Positions 1 through 8,608 of a stretch of DNA of 64,000 nt are shown piece after piece (the first letter of the stretch is position 1; every line of letters starts with the position of its first letter). A program made the position numbers and the translations under genes. This DNA comes from Loktanella salsilacus (GTDB lineage: Bacteria > Pseudomonadota > Alphaproteobacteria > Rhodobacterales > Rhodobacteraceae): positions 62,001 to 126,000 of the forward strand of contig NZ_FOTF01000010.1 of assembly GCF_900114485.1 (NCBI RefSeq). Reading direction: 5' to 3'. The notes under the pieces are model-generated. The model made no database searches. It had not been told where the DNA came from and saw only the letters and a program-made list of their open reading frames with translations.

Positions 1-879
1 CTAAAAGCGGACGTCATCGTCTCTCATCTTACCTTAAACTGGCGCGGCATGCCGGGGCTGGCTGCGTTGCGCGCCGTCAATCTGCGCACCCCGATGATCC
101 ACGTCGAACACAGTTATACGGCTGGCTTTGTGACGCATAATGTTTCTTGCCCCGGGCGTTTCCTTGCGATGCTGCGCCTTGGGTTTGCCAACTTCGACAA
201 GGTCGTCGCTGTCAGCGCCGCGCAGGCGAAATGGATCGACGAAAATGCCCTGTGCCCCGCTGACAAAATCACGGTCATTCCATCCTGCGTTGATCTGCAG
301 GCCTTTCGCGCCGTCCCTGGTCACGCTGGCCCGGTTCGGGTGTTTGGCGCGATCGGGCGCCTTGATCGGCAAAAAGGGTTCGACACCCTCATCGCTGCAT
401 TCCGCACGCTATCAAGTCCAGAAATGGCCCTGCACATCTACGGTCAAGGTGATGAAGAGGCGTCACTGCGCCGTCTTGCGTCAGATGATCCGCGCATACA
501 TTTCAAAGGCTTCTCTGCCGCGCCGACCCTTGCTTTCGCGGCCGTCGATGCGGTGATCATGCCGTCCCGCTGGGAGGCTTACGGCCTTGTGGCCATCGAA
601 GCGCTGAGCGCGGGCAGATCTGTGATTTGCGCCGATGTGGACGGGTTGAACGATCACGCCGCCCACGGTGGAATGGTCGTGCCGCTTGGCACAAAGAGCG
701 AGATTTGCCACGCGCTGTCGCGTGTTATGACGCGGGGGACGGGCCTTGTGGCGCAAAACCGGTCTGTGCGTGTGCTCGAGGATGCATTCCTTCAATCTTG
801 GAGCGACCTGATAGCGCATCAAGGCGCGTCACACCGGTGGTCCGCAAGGGGCACGGGGCTACAGCCGTCTCAAAGCTGA
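1..879 (+). CDS. Glycosyltransferase family 4 protein, 5'-truncated by the window edge
   Basis: The reading frame is open from base 1, so the N-terminus lies upstream; 292 residues are visible. It shows the C-terminal Rossmann half of a GT-B glycosyltransferase: the donor-site stretch GAIGRLDRQKGFDTLI and then the E-x7-E signature in PSRWEAYGLVAIEA, followed by the AGRSVICADVDG loop. Such enzymes transfer a sugar from a nucleotide-sugar donor during glycan, LPS or exopolysaccharide synthesis. The acceptor cannot be read from sequence. The neighbouring gene is convergent, so any glycan operon must lie upstream of the window. The first in-frame ATG (base 49) is internal, because conserved GT-B sequence is already being read before it. 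Confidence 0.88.
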   Translation, partial: LKADVIVSHLTLNWRGMPGLAALRAVNLRTPMIHVEHSYTAGFVTHNVSCPGRFLAMLRLGFANFDKVVAVSAAQAKWIDENALCPADKITVIPSCVDLQAFRAVPGHAGPVRVFGAIGRLDRQKGFDTLIAAFRTLSSPEMALHIYGQGDEEASLRRLASDDPRIHFKGFSAAPTLAFAAVDAVIMPSRWEAYGLVAIEALSAGRSVICADVDGLNDHAAHGGMVVPLGTKSEICHALSRVMTRGTGLVAQNRSVRVLEDAFLQSWSDLIAHQGASHRWSARGTGLQPSQS

Positions 880-961
880 CTTCGGTGGCAAGCTGAGTGA
901 GAGTCTGCTGTGCGGACATAGCGACACCTATGCCGCCCAACATTCAGCCTCTCAATCACCT

Positions 962-2152
962 TCAGCCCTCGAAGTGGCGTGACCAGATTTCTGTGCGTTT
1001 CGCGTCGCGCACTTCGTATTCGCGTATCGCGCGGGTAAGGTCGCCAACTTCGTCTGTTTCTTTGTCAGCCGCTATGTCTGTTAGCCGCATAGTATACCAA
1101 GCAGTTATCCCGCCCTCTGGCGCATCCGAAAATCTTGGAAAGGATGGTTCTGGCATCTGGTTTTCCATCCACAGATTGGGAAGGCTCGGCGCAAGAACAA
1201 GCTCACGGGCGAGACCCACGACATCAACCACACCGCTCCTCACTGCGTCTTCTGCTTGCGCTCGTGTTTTGAAACCGCCGGTCAGCATAAGAGGCTTGGA
1301 GGTTTTGGTTCTTGCACGTTTGGCAAACTCGATAAAATACGGCCCGCGCCCCGCTCCATCTGAGGCAGCTTTCGCGCCGGGAAAGTAGGTCCCACCGCTG
1401 ATGTCGATAAGGTCCACGGAGGATGCGTCTAAAGCTGCGACAACCTCAAGAGCATCATCTTCATCAAGTCCGCCGACCAATTGATCCGAGGAGTTGAGTT
1501 TTACCGCAATAGGAAAGTCGGGACCGACTTCCTTACGCACTGCTTCAATGGATTGAAGCAACATTTTCATACGGTTGGCGATTGTCCCGCCGTATTCATC
1601 ACTGCGTTTGTTAAATAACGGCGACAGGAATTGACTGAGGAGAAAACCATGTGCCGCATGGATTTGCACGCCACCAAACCCTGCTTGTTGCGCCAACTTT
1701 GCTGTCTTGGCGAAGTCCAAAGGAAGTTGTTGAATTTCGTCCAGCGACATCCCTTCACATTGCAGGTCGGGCAAGTCGAGTTCGCTTGGCCCTTTCGGAT
1801 TGCTGATTGGGCGATACGCAAGCGCACCAGCATGTCCAAGTTGCAGCCATAACAGCGCGCCGTTTCTGCTGCCGTGTTCTGCAAGAGACTCGAATTTTGA
1901 CATATCAGAGTTCACGTCCAACACAAGATTTCCGGGCTTTTCGGCAAAGTTGGGCGAGGGTTGCACCTCCCCGATAATCGACACGGCCACACCACCTTCG
2001 GCCCAGCGTTGGTAGAGTCGATTTTGTTCAGCGGTGGGGATGCCTGTGCCTTCGCCCAATGAGTCAGACATTGCAGATTTGGCAATCCGGTTTTTCAAGA
2101 TCACACCGCAAGGCAGTTCCAACGAACTAAACAGAACATCATCTTGTTGCAT
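962..2152 (-). CDS. NADH:flavin oxidoreductase, old yellow enzyme family
   Basis: The 396-residue product is a single-domain FMN-binding TIM barrel. It carries the classical signature IHAAHGFLLSQFLSPLFN followed by KRSDEYGG (about residues 164-190), the QLGHAG strand near residue 105 and the phosphate-binding end LTGGFKTRAQAE with GLARELV. Members reduce activated C=C bonds with NAD(P)H; the substrate is not predictable. It is divergent from the ABC transporter operon across a 515-bp gap and convergent with the glycosyltransferase. Base composition is unusual: two 60-base lines counted by hand (1561-1620 and 1861-1920) have 26 and 28 G+C, against 44 of 60 in a sample line of the nearby operon. 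Recent acquisition is a reasonable inference. Confidence 0.9.
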   Translation of the reverse strand: MQQDDVLFSSLELPCGVILKNRIAKSAMSDSLGEGTGIPTAEQNRLYQRWAEGGVAVSIIGEVQPSPNFAEKPGNLVLDVNSDMSKFESLAEHGSRNGALLWLQLGHAGALAYRPISNPKGPSELDLPDLQCEGMSLDEIQQLPLDFAKTAKLAQQAGFGGVQIHAAHGFLLSQFLSPLFNKRSDEYGGTIANRMKMLLQSIEAVRKEVGPDFPIAVKLNSSDQLVGGLDEDDALEVVAALDASSVDLIDISGGTYFPGAKAASDGAGRGPYFIEFAKRARTKTSKPLMLTGGFKTRAQAEDAVRSGVVDVVGLARELVLAPSLPNLWMENQMPEPSFPRFSDAPEGGITAWYTMRLTDIAADKETDEVGDLTRAIREYEVRDAKRTEIWSRHFEG

Positions 2153-2667
2153 TAGAATGGCCCCTTCAAATTTTGGCTACTGACGACACTTTCATGAAAA
2201 AGCATGGCGGGGCAACCTTGTGTAGGTTCGGGCTCGAACCAGCCATTCGCTGCGGAGGTCATGACCGTCCTGCACAGGCCGCAGGTGACGCGCCGAGGGG
2301 GGTGCGCACCTCGATTATGTCTCGGGTCGTTTTAAAACAGCGGCATCAGTGGACCAATGACCGCGGGTTGAACTCACAAACAGCCTGCCCCGCACTACCG
2401 AAAACAGGTGCGGACAAATTTAGATCATCACAGGGCCATAGGTCAGGCTAGGGCACGCAGCACTCTGATGTGCCTCTATCCTTTCGAACTGACCTCAAAT
2501 CTATCATCGCACCCGCACAGGCGCTGCAAATTTAAGCATGGCAGAATCCCTGACTGATTTCGCGCAACCTTTTTGCGCGCCGGTTTGACAGGGCAGATGA
2601 TTAATCGCCGGTTGGTCCCCAGCGGCAGGGTTGCCTGTCACGCCACGCACATTCGGGGAACACACGT
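2153..2667. other. 515-bp divergent intergenic region, no convincing gene
   Basis: This separates the OYE gene (minus) from the ABC operon (plus). A 92-codon open frame (2173-2451) has no ribosome binding site, no recognisable domain and an arginine/serine-rich composition, so I do not call it. The region holds a near-palindrome at 2294-2313 centred on GGTGCGCACC and a perfect 7-bp hairpin at 2561-2579. A TTGACA at 2585-2590 has no matching -10 at the usual spacing. No regulator gene is present. Confidence 0.6.
2561..2579. promoter_or_regulatory. Inverted repeat upstream of the ABC operon, candidate operator
   Basis: CGCGCAA, a 5-nt spacer and TTGCGCG form a perfect inverted repeat 89 bp before the substrate-binding protein gene. 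TTGACA begins six bases after it. Position and symmetry suit a repressor or activator site for the catabolic operon; no cognate regulator is visible. It could instead be an RNA hairpin in a leader transcript. Confidence 0.35.
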
Positions 2668-4266
2668 ATGATACATCGGATCAAAACCAGACTTCTCAGC
2701 TCGGCCGTCGGACTTGCGCTTATGGCGCTTCCGGCTTGGGCCGACGGCACCTTGCGGATCGGCATGACGGCCTCTGACATTCCGCTCACGACCGGCCAGA
2801 CCGACCAAGGGGGCGAGGGGATGCGCTTCATGGGGTATACGGTGTATGACGCGCTGATTAACTGGGACCTGACCTCTGCCGACAAACCGTCGGGTTTGAT
2901 CCCGGGCCTTGCGACGGAATGGACCGTTGGCGAGGATCAGCTGACATGGACCTTCAAGATCCGTGAAGGTGTTAAATTTCACGACGGCTCTGACTTTACG
3001 GCAGACGATGTCGTGTGGAACTTTGACAAGCTGCTGGATGATACATCCGAACAATACGACCCGCGCCAGTCCGCGCAGGGTAAATCGCGTATTCCGGCTG
3101 TCGCCAGCTACCGCGCTGTTGATCCGCAAACGCTAGAAATCGTCACCAACGTGCCTGACGCAACGCTGCCTTACCAGTTGGCGTGGATCCTGATGTCGTC
3201 CCCTGCCCAGTGGCAAGCGCTTGGCAAAAGCTGGGACGCCTTTGCCGAAGACCCCTCTGGCACTGGACCTTGGATCATGGACAGCTTTGTGCCGCGCGAA
3301 CGGGCAGAGCTGCTGCCGAACGCGGCCTATTGGGACGACACCCGCGTGCCGCAACTGGACAAGATGATCCTGATCCCGCTGCCCGAACCCAACGCCCGGT
3401 CTGCCGCGCTGATGTCCGGTCAGGTCGACTGGATCGAGGCACCGGCCCCCGACATGATCCCCGCCTTGCAAGGCAACGGGTTCGAGATCGTGTCCAACAC
3501 CCTGCCGCATAACTGGACGTGGCACCTGTCCCGCGTGGAAGGCTCGCCTTGGAATGACATCAACGTGCGCAAGGCGGCCAACCTGGCCATCGACCGCGAA
3601 GGCATGTCGGTGCTGCTGGGCGGCATGATGGTCCCGGCAGAAGGCTTCTTGCCGCCCGGCTCGCAATGGTTCGGCACGCCGGATTTCAAGGTCACCTATG
3701 ACATCGAGGCCGCCAAGGCGCTGATGGAGGAATCCGGCTATGGCCCCGACAACCGCCTGACGGTCAAGGCGCTGATCTCTCCGTCCGGGTCTGGTCAGAT
3801 GCTGCCGCTGCCGATGAACGAGTTCATTCAGCAAAACCTTGCAGAGGTCTGGATCGACGTGGAATTCGAGGTCGTCGAGTGGAACACGATGATCAACATC
3901 TGGCGTGCTGGCGCAGCTGACGACAGCAGCCAAGGTGCCCAGTCGATCAACTTTACCTACTTCATTCAGGACCCGTTCACCGGTCTGATCCGGCACCTGT
4001 CTTGCGACCTGATTGCACCCAATGGCACCAACTGGGGCCACTACTGCGATCCAGAAATGGAAGAGCTGATCAAGCAGATCCGCACCACCTTTGATCCCGA
4101 AGAGCAGACTAAAGTCCTGCAAAAGACGCATGAGAAGTACGTCAATGACGCGCTGTTCCTGATGGTCACGCACGACGTGGCACCGCGTGCGATGAACGCA
4201 AATGTCAAAGGCTTCGTGCAGGCGCAGAACTGGTACCAGAACTTCAGCTCGATCACGATGGAGTAG
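2668..4266 (+). CDS. ABC transporter substrate-binding protein, family 5 (peptide/opine/nickel type)
   Basis: The 532-residue periplasmic binding protein has a classic signal peptide (basic MIHRIKTR, hydrophobic core, cleavage probably after ALPAWA near residue 25). The SBP_bac_5 signature is LTWTFKIREGVKFHDGSDFT followed by ADDVVWNFDKLLD at about residues 92-125. It is first in an operon with two permeases and two ATPases, so it should deliver a di/oligopeptide-like or amino-acid-derivative ligand to the importer. The enzymes encoded downstream point to an N-carbamoyl, acyl or amide derivative of an amino acid. A GGGGAA ribosome binding site precedes the ATG. A 22-nt GC hairpin lies between this gene and the next, as is common after binding-protein genes, which are usually made in excess. 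Confidence 0.95.
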   Translation: MIHRIKTRLLSSAVGLALMALPAWADGTLRIGMTASDIPLTTGQTDQGGEGMRFMGYTVYDALINWDLTSADKPSGLIPGLATEWTVGEDQLTWTFKIREGVKFHDGSDFTADDVVWNFDKLLDDTSEQYDPRQSAQGKSRIPAVASYRAVDPQTLEIVTNVPDATLPYQLAWILMSSPAQWQALGKSWDAFAEDPSGTGPWIMDSFVPRERAELLPNAAYWDDTRVPQLDKMILIPLPEPNARSAALMSGQVDWIEAPAPDMIPALQGNGFEIVSNTLPHNWTWHLSRVEGSPWNDINVRKAANLAIDREGMSVLLGGMMVPAEGFLPPGSQWFGTPDFKVTYDIEAAKALMEESGYGPDNRLTVKALISPSGSGQMLPLPMNEFIQQNLAEVWIDVEFEVVEWNTMINIWRAGAADDSSQGAQSINFTYFIQDPFTGLIRHLSCDLIAPNGTNWGHYCDPEMEELIKQIRTTFDPEEQTKVLQKTHEKYVNDALFLMVTHDVAPRAMNANVKGFVQAQNWYQNFSSITME

Positions 4267-4274
4267 AAAGGGCA

Positions 4275-4296
4275 GGGGCGGCCACAGCGCCGCCCC
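4275..4296 (+). promoter_or_regulatory. Intercistronic GC hairpin after the binding-protein gene
   Basis: GGGGCGGC, a 6-nt loop and GCCGCCCC give an 8-bp stem just after the stop codon at 4266, without a T-run. It probably protects the upstream message or partly attenuates transcription, raising the ratio of binding protein to permease. The role is inferred from position. Confidence 0.55.
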
Positions 4297-4308
4297 GTCC
4301 GATATATC

Positions 4309-5262
4309 ATGTTTACATATCTCCTGCGCCGCCTCGTTTACGTGATCCCTGTCGCCCTTGGCGTCAGCCTGATCTGTTTTCTTCTTGTTCACATTGCCCC
4401 GGGCGATCCGCTGGTCGCGGTCATGCCCATCGACGCCACAGCCGAGCAAGAGGCTGAAATGCGCGCCGTCTACGGCTTTGATAAACCGCTGCCTGTGCAG
4501 TTCGGTATCTGGCTGGGAAATGCGGTGCAGGGTGATCTGGGCCGATCCATCGCCACCGGTCGCGCCGTCGCGCCAGAGGTAACGCGCGCTGTCGGCAACA
4601 CACTGCTATTGGCCGCCGCCGCCAGCGTGATCGGCTTTCCGCTGGGTATCTTCTTTGGTTTCATGGCGGGCTATCTGCGCGATACGGTCTGGGACCGGAT
4701 CATCACCGCCACCGCCATCGCTGGCGTATCGACGCCGAATTATTGGCTGGGGATGGTGCTGGTCATCATCTTTTCAATCACCTTGCCGTGGCTGCCGTCT
4801 ATGGGTGCGGGGCCGGGTGGATCGTCTGATTGGACATGGGATTGGCTGCATATGCGCCATCTTGTCCTGCCCGCGATCACGTTGGCCGTGGTGCCAATGG
4901 GGATCGTCATGCGCACGACGCGGGCGCTGGTGTCTGACATTCTGGATCAGGATTTCGTGCAGGCGCTTTATGCCAAAGGCATGACGAATAGCGGCGTGCT
5001 GCGCCATGTTGCCCGCAACGCCGCCCCAACGGCGCTGTCCGTCATCGGCCTGCAACTGGGCTATCTGCTGGGCGGGTCTATCCTGATCGAGACTGTCTTT
5101 AACTGGCCCGGCTCCGGCTATCTGCTATCGGTCGCCATCCTGCAGCGGGATCTGCCGATGCTGCAAGGCACGATCCTTGTGCTGGCGATGTTCTTTGTCA
5201 CGCTGAACCTGCTGGTGGATATCGCCCAATCCATGATTGACCCAAGGATTTCGCGCGCATGA
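4309..5262 (+). CDS. ABC transporter permease, DppB type
   Basis: The 317-residue inner-membrane protein has about six transmembrane segments. The N-terminus MFTYLLRRLVYVIPVALGVS is typical of DppB/OppB/GsiC permeases. The cytoplasmic EAA-type coupling loop lies around DQDFVQALYAKGMTNSGVLR (residues about 215-235), and the C-terminal DPRISRA ending is characteristic of the family. It is the first of two permease subunits for the family-5 importer and overlaps the second permease by 4 bp (ATGA), implying translational coupling. Confidence 0.95.
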   Translation: MFTYLLRRLVYVIPVALGVSLICFLLVHIAPGDPLVAVMPIDATAEQEAEMRAVYGFDKPLPVQFGIWLGNAVQGDLGRSIATGRAVAPEVTRAVGNTLLLAAAASVIGFPLGIFFGFMAGYLRDTVWDRIITATAIAGVSTPNYWLGMVLVIIFSITLPWLPSMGAGPGGSSDWTWDWLHMRHLVLPAITLAVVPMGIVMRTTRALVSDILDQDFVQALYAKGMTNSGVLRHVARNAAPTALSVIGLQLGYLLGGSILIETVFNWPGSGYLLSVAILQRDLPMLQGTILVLAMFFVTLNLLVDIAQSMIDPRISRA

Positions 5263-6152
5263 CCTATACCGCAACCTCCACATCCACAGCGCTAGAGGTG
5301 CCAGCCGCCCCCACTGTCGGGTATTGGGCCGGGGTCTGGCGCCGTTTGCGCCGCGATCCTGTGTCGCTGATCTGTGCGGCGATCCTGCTGGCGCTGATCT
5401 TTTGCGCCATCTTTGCGCCTTGGCTGGGCTTTGCTGATCCATACACCGGATCAATGATCGCGCGCCTGAAACCCATCGGGACGCCGGGGCATATCCTTGG
5501 CACGGACGAGCTTGGCCGCGATATGCTGGCCCGGCTGATCTATGGCGGACGGCTGACTCTGTTCCTTGGCATCACGCCTGTCGTTGCAGCCTTTGTGATT
5601 GGCACCTCGCTTGGTCTGATCGCGGGCTATGTCGGCGGCTGGGTCAATTCGATGATCATGCGCGTGACGGATATCTTCTTTGCCTTCCCGTCTGTGCTGC
5701 TGGCCATCGCGATCTCTGGCGCGCTGGGGGCGGGGGTGGTGAATTCGCTTGTGTCGCTGACCATCGTCTTCATCCCGCCGATCACCCGCGTCGCCGAAAG
5801 CGTCACCGCATCCGTGCGCAAGCTGGACTATGTCGATGCGGCGCGCGCCAGCGGGGCGGGCAACTTTACCATCGTGCGGGTGCAGGTGCTGGGCAATGTG
5901 CTGGGGCCGATCTTTGTCTACGCCACCAGCCTGACCAGCGTGTGCATGATCATTTCCGCCGGCCTGTCGTTCCTTGGCCTTGGCGTCAAACCGCCAGAGC
6001 CAGAGTGGGGTCTGATGCTGAACACCCTGCGCACGGCAATCTACATCAATCCATGGGTGGCGGCGCTGCCGGGCATGATGATCTTCATCACGTCCCTTTG
6101 CCTGAACCTGCTCAGCGACGGTCTAAGGAGCGCGATGAATGTCCGCCAATAA
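5259..6152 (+). CDS. ABC transporter permease, DppC type
   Basis: The 297-residue inner-membrane permease starts inside the stop codon of the DppB-type gene. It has the DppC N-terminal arrangement: a short cytoplasmic segment, WRRLRRDPVSLICAAILLAL as first transmembrane helix, then the periplasmic LGTDELGRDMLARLIYGGR motif at about residues 80-98. The EAA coupling loop is DYVDAARASGAGNF near residue 190. It pairs with the upstream permease to form the translocation pore. Its 3' end overlaps the next ATPase gene by 14 bp. Confidence 0.95.
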   Translation: MTYTATSTSTALEVPAAPTVGYWAGVWRRLRRDPVSLICAAILLALIFCAIFAPWLGFADPYTGSMIARLKPIGTPGHILGTDELGRDMLARLIYGGRLTLFLGITPVVAAFVIGTSLGLIAGYVGGWVNSMIMRVTDIFFAFPSVLLAIAISGALGAGVVNSLVSLTIVFIPPITRVAESVTASVRKLDYVDAARASGAGNFTIVRVQVLGNVLGPIFVYATSLTSVCMIISAGLSFLGLGVKPPEPEWGLMLNTLRTAIYINPWVAALPGMMIFITSLCLNLLSDGLRSAMNVRQ

Positions 6153-7182
6153 AACCATCACGACAGCCCCGTCATTGGCGGACATCGGCGGCCCCCGTCA
6201 GCCCTTGATCACCGCCAAGGACCTGACCTGCCACTTTCCGGTCCGCGCCGGAATACTGGCCCCGAAAAAGGTGGTCCGCGCCGTCGATGGCATCGATTTT
6301 ACCATCGCAAAAGGAGAGACCCTTGGCGTCGTCGGCGAGTCCGGTTGCGGCAAGTCGACAACCGCCCGCTTGCTGATCGGTCTGGTCCCGATCACGGGCG
6401 GCAAGATCATCTATGACGGGCAAGAGCTGAACGCGGACCTTAGCCTGCGCGATCTGCGGCGCGGCGTGCAGATGGTGTTTCAGGACAGCTTTGCATCCCT
6501 TAACCCGCGCATGACGATCGAGGAAACGATTGCCTTCGGCCCCAAGGTGAACGGCGTGCCGCAGGCCGAGGCCTTGGCGATTGCCCGCGATCTGCTGGAC
6601 CGGATCGGCCTTGATCCCGCGCGGTTCGCGGGCCGTTACCCGCACGAGCTGTCCGGCGGCCAGCGGCAGCGGGTCAATATCGGGCGCGCCCTTGCGATGC
6701 GGCCCCGGCTGCTGATCCTAGATGAAGCCGTGTCCGCGCTGGATAAATCGGTCGAAGCGCAGGTACTGAACCTGCTTGAAGACCTGCGGCGCGATTTTGA
6801 TCTGACCTATATGTTCATCAGCCACGACCTGAATGTGGTCCGCTTCATCTCTGACCGGCTGATGGTGATGTATCTGGGCGAGGTGGTCGAGGTTGGCCCC
6901 GCAGAGGCGCTGTATCACAAGCAGGCGCATCCCTATACGGCAGCGCTGTTTTCCGCGATGCCGTCAATGGACCCGGACGCGCGCACGCAGGTGCCGCCCT
7001 TGGCTGGTGATCCGCCCAATCCCATCGATCCGCCCTCTGGCTGCCGGTTTCACACCCGCTGCCCGCTGGCCAAATCGGTGTGCAGCAGTCTAAAGCCCCG
7101 CGCCATCACGCTGAATGAGGGGCATCAGGTGGCTTGCCACCTCCATGATCCCGCGTCCGGATATGAAGAGGTGGCAGCATGA
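6139..7182 (+). CDS. ABC transporter ATP-binding protein, DppF/OppF type
   Basis: The 347-residue ATPase has Walker A GESGCGKST (66-74), the signature LSGGQRQRVNIGRAL near residue 172 and Walker B LLILDEAVSALD near 193. The C-terminal oligopeptide-ABC extension contains PPSGCRFHTRCPLA, whose cysteines in some relatives bind an Fe-S cluster. It energises uptake together with the following ATPase. The second ATG (6139) sits four bases after one in the permease frame, giving a 14-bp overlap. Walker B reads DEAVSALD rather than the common DEPVSALD; this should be tolerated because the catalytic Asp-Glu pair is kept. Confidence 0.95.
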   Translation: MSANKTITTAPSLADIGGPRQPLITAKDLTCHFPVRAGILAPKKVVRAVDGIDFTIAKGETLGVVGESGCGKSTTARLLIGLVPITGGKIIYDGQELNADLSLRDLRRGVQMVFQDSFASLNPRMTIEETIAFGPKVNGVPQAEALAIARDLLDRIGLDPARFAGRYPHELSGGQRQRVNIGRALAMRPRLLILDEAVSALDKSVEAQVLNLLEDLRRDFDLTYMFISHDLNVVRFISDRLMVMYLGEVVEVGPAEALYHKQAHPYTAALFSAMPSMDPDARTQVPPLAGDPPNPIDPPSGCRFHTRCPLAKSVCSSLKPRAITLNEGHQVACHLHDPASGYEEVAA

Positions 7183-8150
7183 GCGCGCTTGTCGAAATCG
7201 AAGACCTGACCGTCCGCTTTAGCGGCGAACGTACAGTCCATGCGCTGAACGGCGTCAGCCTGTCGGTGGAAAAGGGCGAAGTCGTCGCCCTGCTGGGGGA
7301 AAGCGGATCGGGCAAAAGCGTCACGCTAAAATCCTTGATGCAGCTTTTGCCCGGCAAGCGCACCAAGATTGGCGGCAAGATCGCCTTTGACGGCCGCGAT
7401 GTGCTGAAACTCAAGGGCCGAGAGCTGGCGAACTTTCGCGGGCCAGAGGTCGCGATGATCTTTCAGGATCCGTCGCTGGCGCTGGACCCGGTCTATGCCA
7501 TCGGCACCCAGATCGCCGAAACCGTTATGCGCCATGAGGGGCTATCCCGCCCCGACGCCAACGCGCGCGCCCTTGATATGCTGAAGCGGGTGCGCATTCC
7601 CTCGCCGGAGCGGCGGCTGTCGAACTACCCGCACGAGATGTCGGGCGGCATGCGGCAGCGGGCGATGATCGCGCTAGCGCTGGCCTGCGGCCCGCGCCTG
7701 CTGTTGGCGGACGAGCCGACGACCGCGCTGGATGCCACGGTGCAGATGCAGGTGCTGCTGCTCCTGCGAGAGTTGCAGCAGGAAATGGGCATGTCGGTGA
7801 TTTTCGTCACCCATGACATTGGCGTCGCGGTTGAAATCGCGGACCGGGTGGCGGTGATGTATGCGGGCACCATTGTTGAAACCGGCACCATCGCCGAAAT
7901 CATCAAAGATCCCCGTCATCCCTACACAAAGGGGCTTTTGGCCGCGAACCTGCACGGCGCGGTCAAGGGCGCGCGCCTTGATGCCATCCCCGGCGCGCCG
8001 CCCACACTCGAAGAACCACCAACAAGCTGCCCCTTTGCCCCCCGGTGTCCGGTGGCCATGGCGGCTTGTCACGCTGCCCGCCCGCCGCTGATCAGCAAAG
8101 GACCGGGCCGCGCCGTCGCATGTATATTAGAGGCAGAGAGCGTCCTATGA
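7179..8150 (+). CDS. ABC transporter ATP-binding protein, DppD/OppD type
   Basis: The 323-residue second ATPase has Walker A GESGSGKS (40-47), the signature MSGGMRQRAMIALAL near residue 154, Walker B LLLADEPTTALD near 173 and a C-terminal oligopeptide extension with CPFAPRCPVAMAAC. It forms the heterodimeric motor with the preceding ATPase. It overlaps that gene and the following RidA gene by 4 bp each (ATGA), so transporter and enzymes are translationally linked. Confidence 0.95.
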   Translation: MSALVEIEDLTVRFSGERTVHALNGVSLSVEKGEVVALLGESGSGKSVTLKSLMQLLPGKRTKIGGKIAFDGRDVLKLKGRELANFRGPEVAMIFQDPSLALDPVYAIGTQIAETVMRHEGLSRPDANARALDMLKRVRIPSPERRLSNYPHEMSGGMRQRAMIALALACGPRLLLADEPTTALDATVQMQVLLLLRELQQEMGMSVIFVTHDIGVAVEIADRVAVMYAGTIVETGTIAEIIKDPRHPYTKGLLAANLHGAVKGARLDAIPGAPPTLEEPPTSCPFAPRCPVAMAACHAARPPLISKGPGRAVACILEAESVL

Positions 8151-8608
8151 GTGAGATTGAAAAGAAACTGGCAGACATGGGTCTGGAACTGCCGCCCGAT
8201 TGCCCGTCGCGGGCCAGCTATCTGAAATACCGCACGTGGAACGGTCTGTTGTTCCTGTCGGGGCAGATTTGCGAATGGAACGGCACGCCCAAATGGCTGG
8301 GCCCGATCACGCCCGAAACCGCGATGGAGGAAAGCCGCAAAGCCGCGCAACTGTGTGCCCTGAACCTGCTGTTCTGCACCAAAGAGGCGCTGGGATCGCT
8401 GGACCGCGTCAGCGCCGTGCTGCGCGTCGGCGGCTTTGTGAATGCGGGGCCGACCTATAAAACCGGACCTGCGGTCATCGACGGCGCATCGCGGCTGTTC
8501 ATTGACCTGTTCGGGGATGCCGGCCAGCATGCCCGCACGGCTGTCTGCGTATCAAGCCTGCCCGAAAACGCCGCGGTCGAGGTGGACGCCGTGCTGGCCT
8601 ATACATGA
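8147..8608 (+). CDS. RidA (YjgF/YER057c/UK114) family protein
   Basis: The 153-residue protein has the trimeric RidA fold signature at its C-terminus, HARTAVCVSSLPENAAVEVD (128-147). R130 is at the position of the arginine that binds the substrate carboxylate. RidA enzymes hydrolyse reactive enamine/imine products of PLP enzymes, such as 2-aminoacrylate, to 2-oxoacids and ammonia. The following gene encodes a PLP ammonia-lyase expected to release aminoacrylate, so the pairing makes chemical sense. The ATG at 8147 is chosen because it overlaps the ATPase stop codon (ATGA) and begins the family homology; an upstream in-frame start at 8045 would extend deep into the ATPase gene. Confidence 0.92.
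   Translation: MSEIEKKLADMGLELPPDCPSRASYLKYRTWNGLLFLSGQICEWNGTPKWLGPITPETAMEESRKAAQLCALNLLFCTKEALGSLDRVSAVLRVGGFVNAGPTYKTGPAVIDGASRLFIDLFGDAGQHARTAVCVSSLPENAAVEVDAVLAYT

Noticed and set aside
2225-2240. tRNA T-arm-like GGTTCG-GGCT-CGAACC
   Set aside because: No acceptor stem, anticodon arm or D-arm can be built around it; it is a simple palindrome.
2173-2451. 92-codon open frame in the OYE/ABC intergenic region
   Set aside because: Starts with TTG without a ribosome binding site, no domain, and coding-like bias is absent.
2585-2590. TTGACA as -35 of the ABC operon
   Set aside because: No acceptable -10 hexamer occurs 16-18 bp downstream.
3133-4449. 438-codon open frame on the minus strand
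   Set aside because: Antisense to the binding-protein gene; Arg/His/Asp-rich shadow of a G+C-biased coding sequence.
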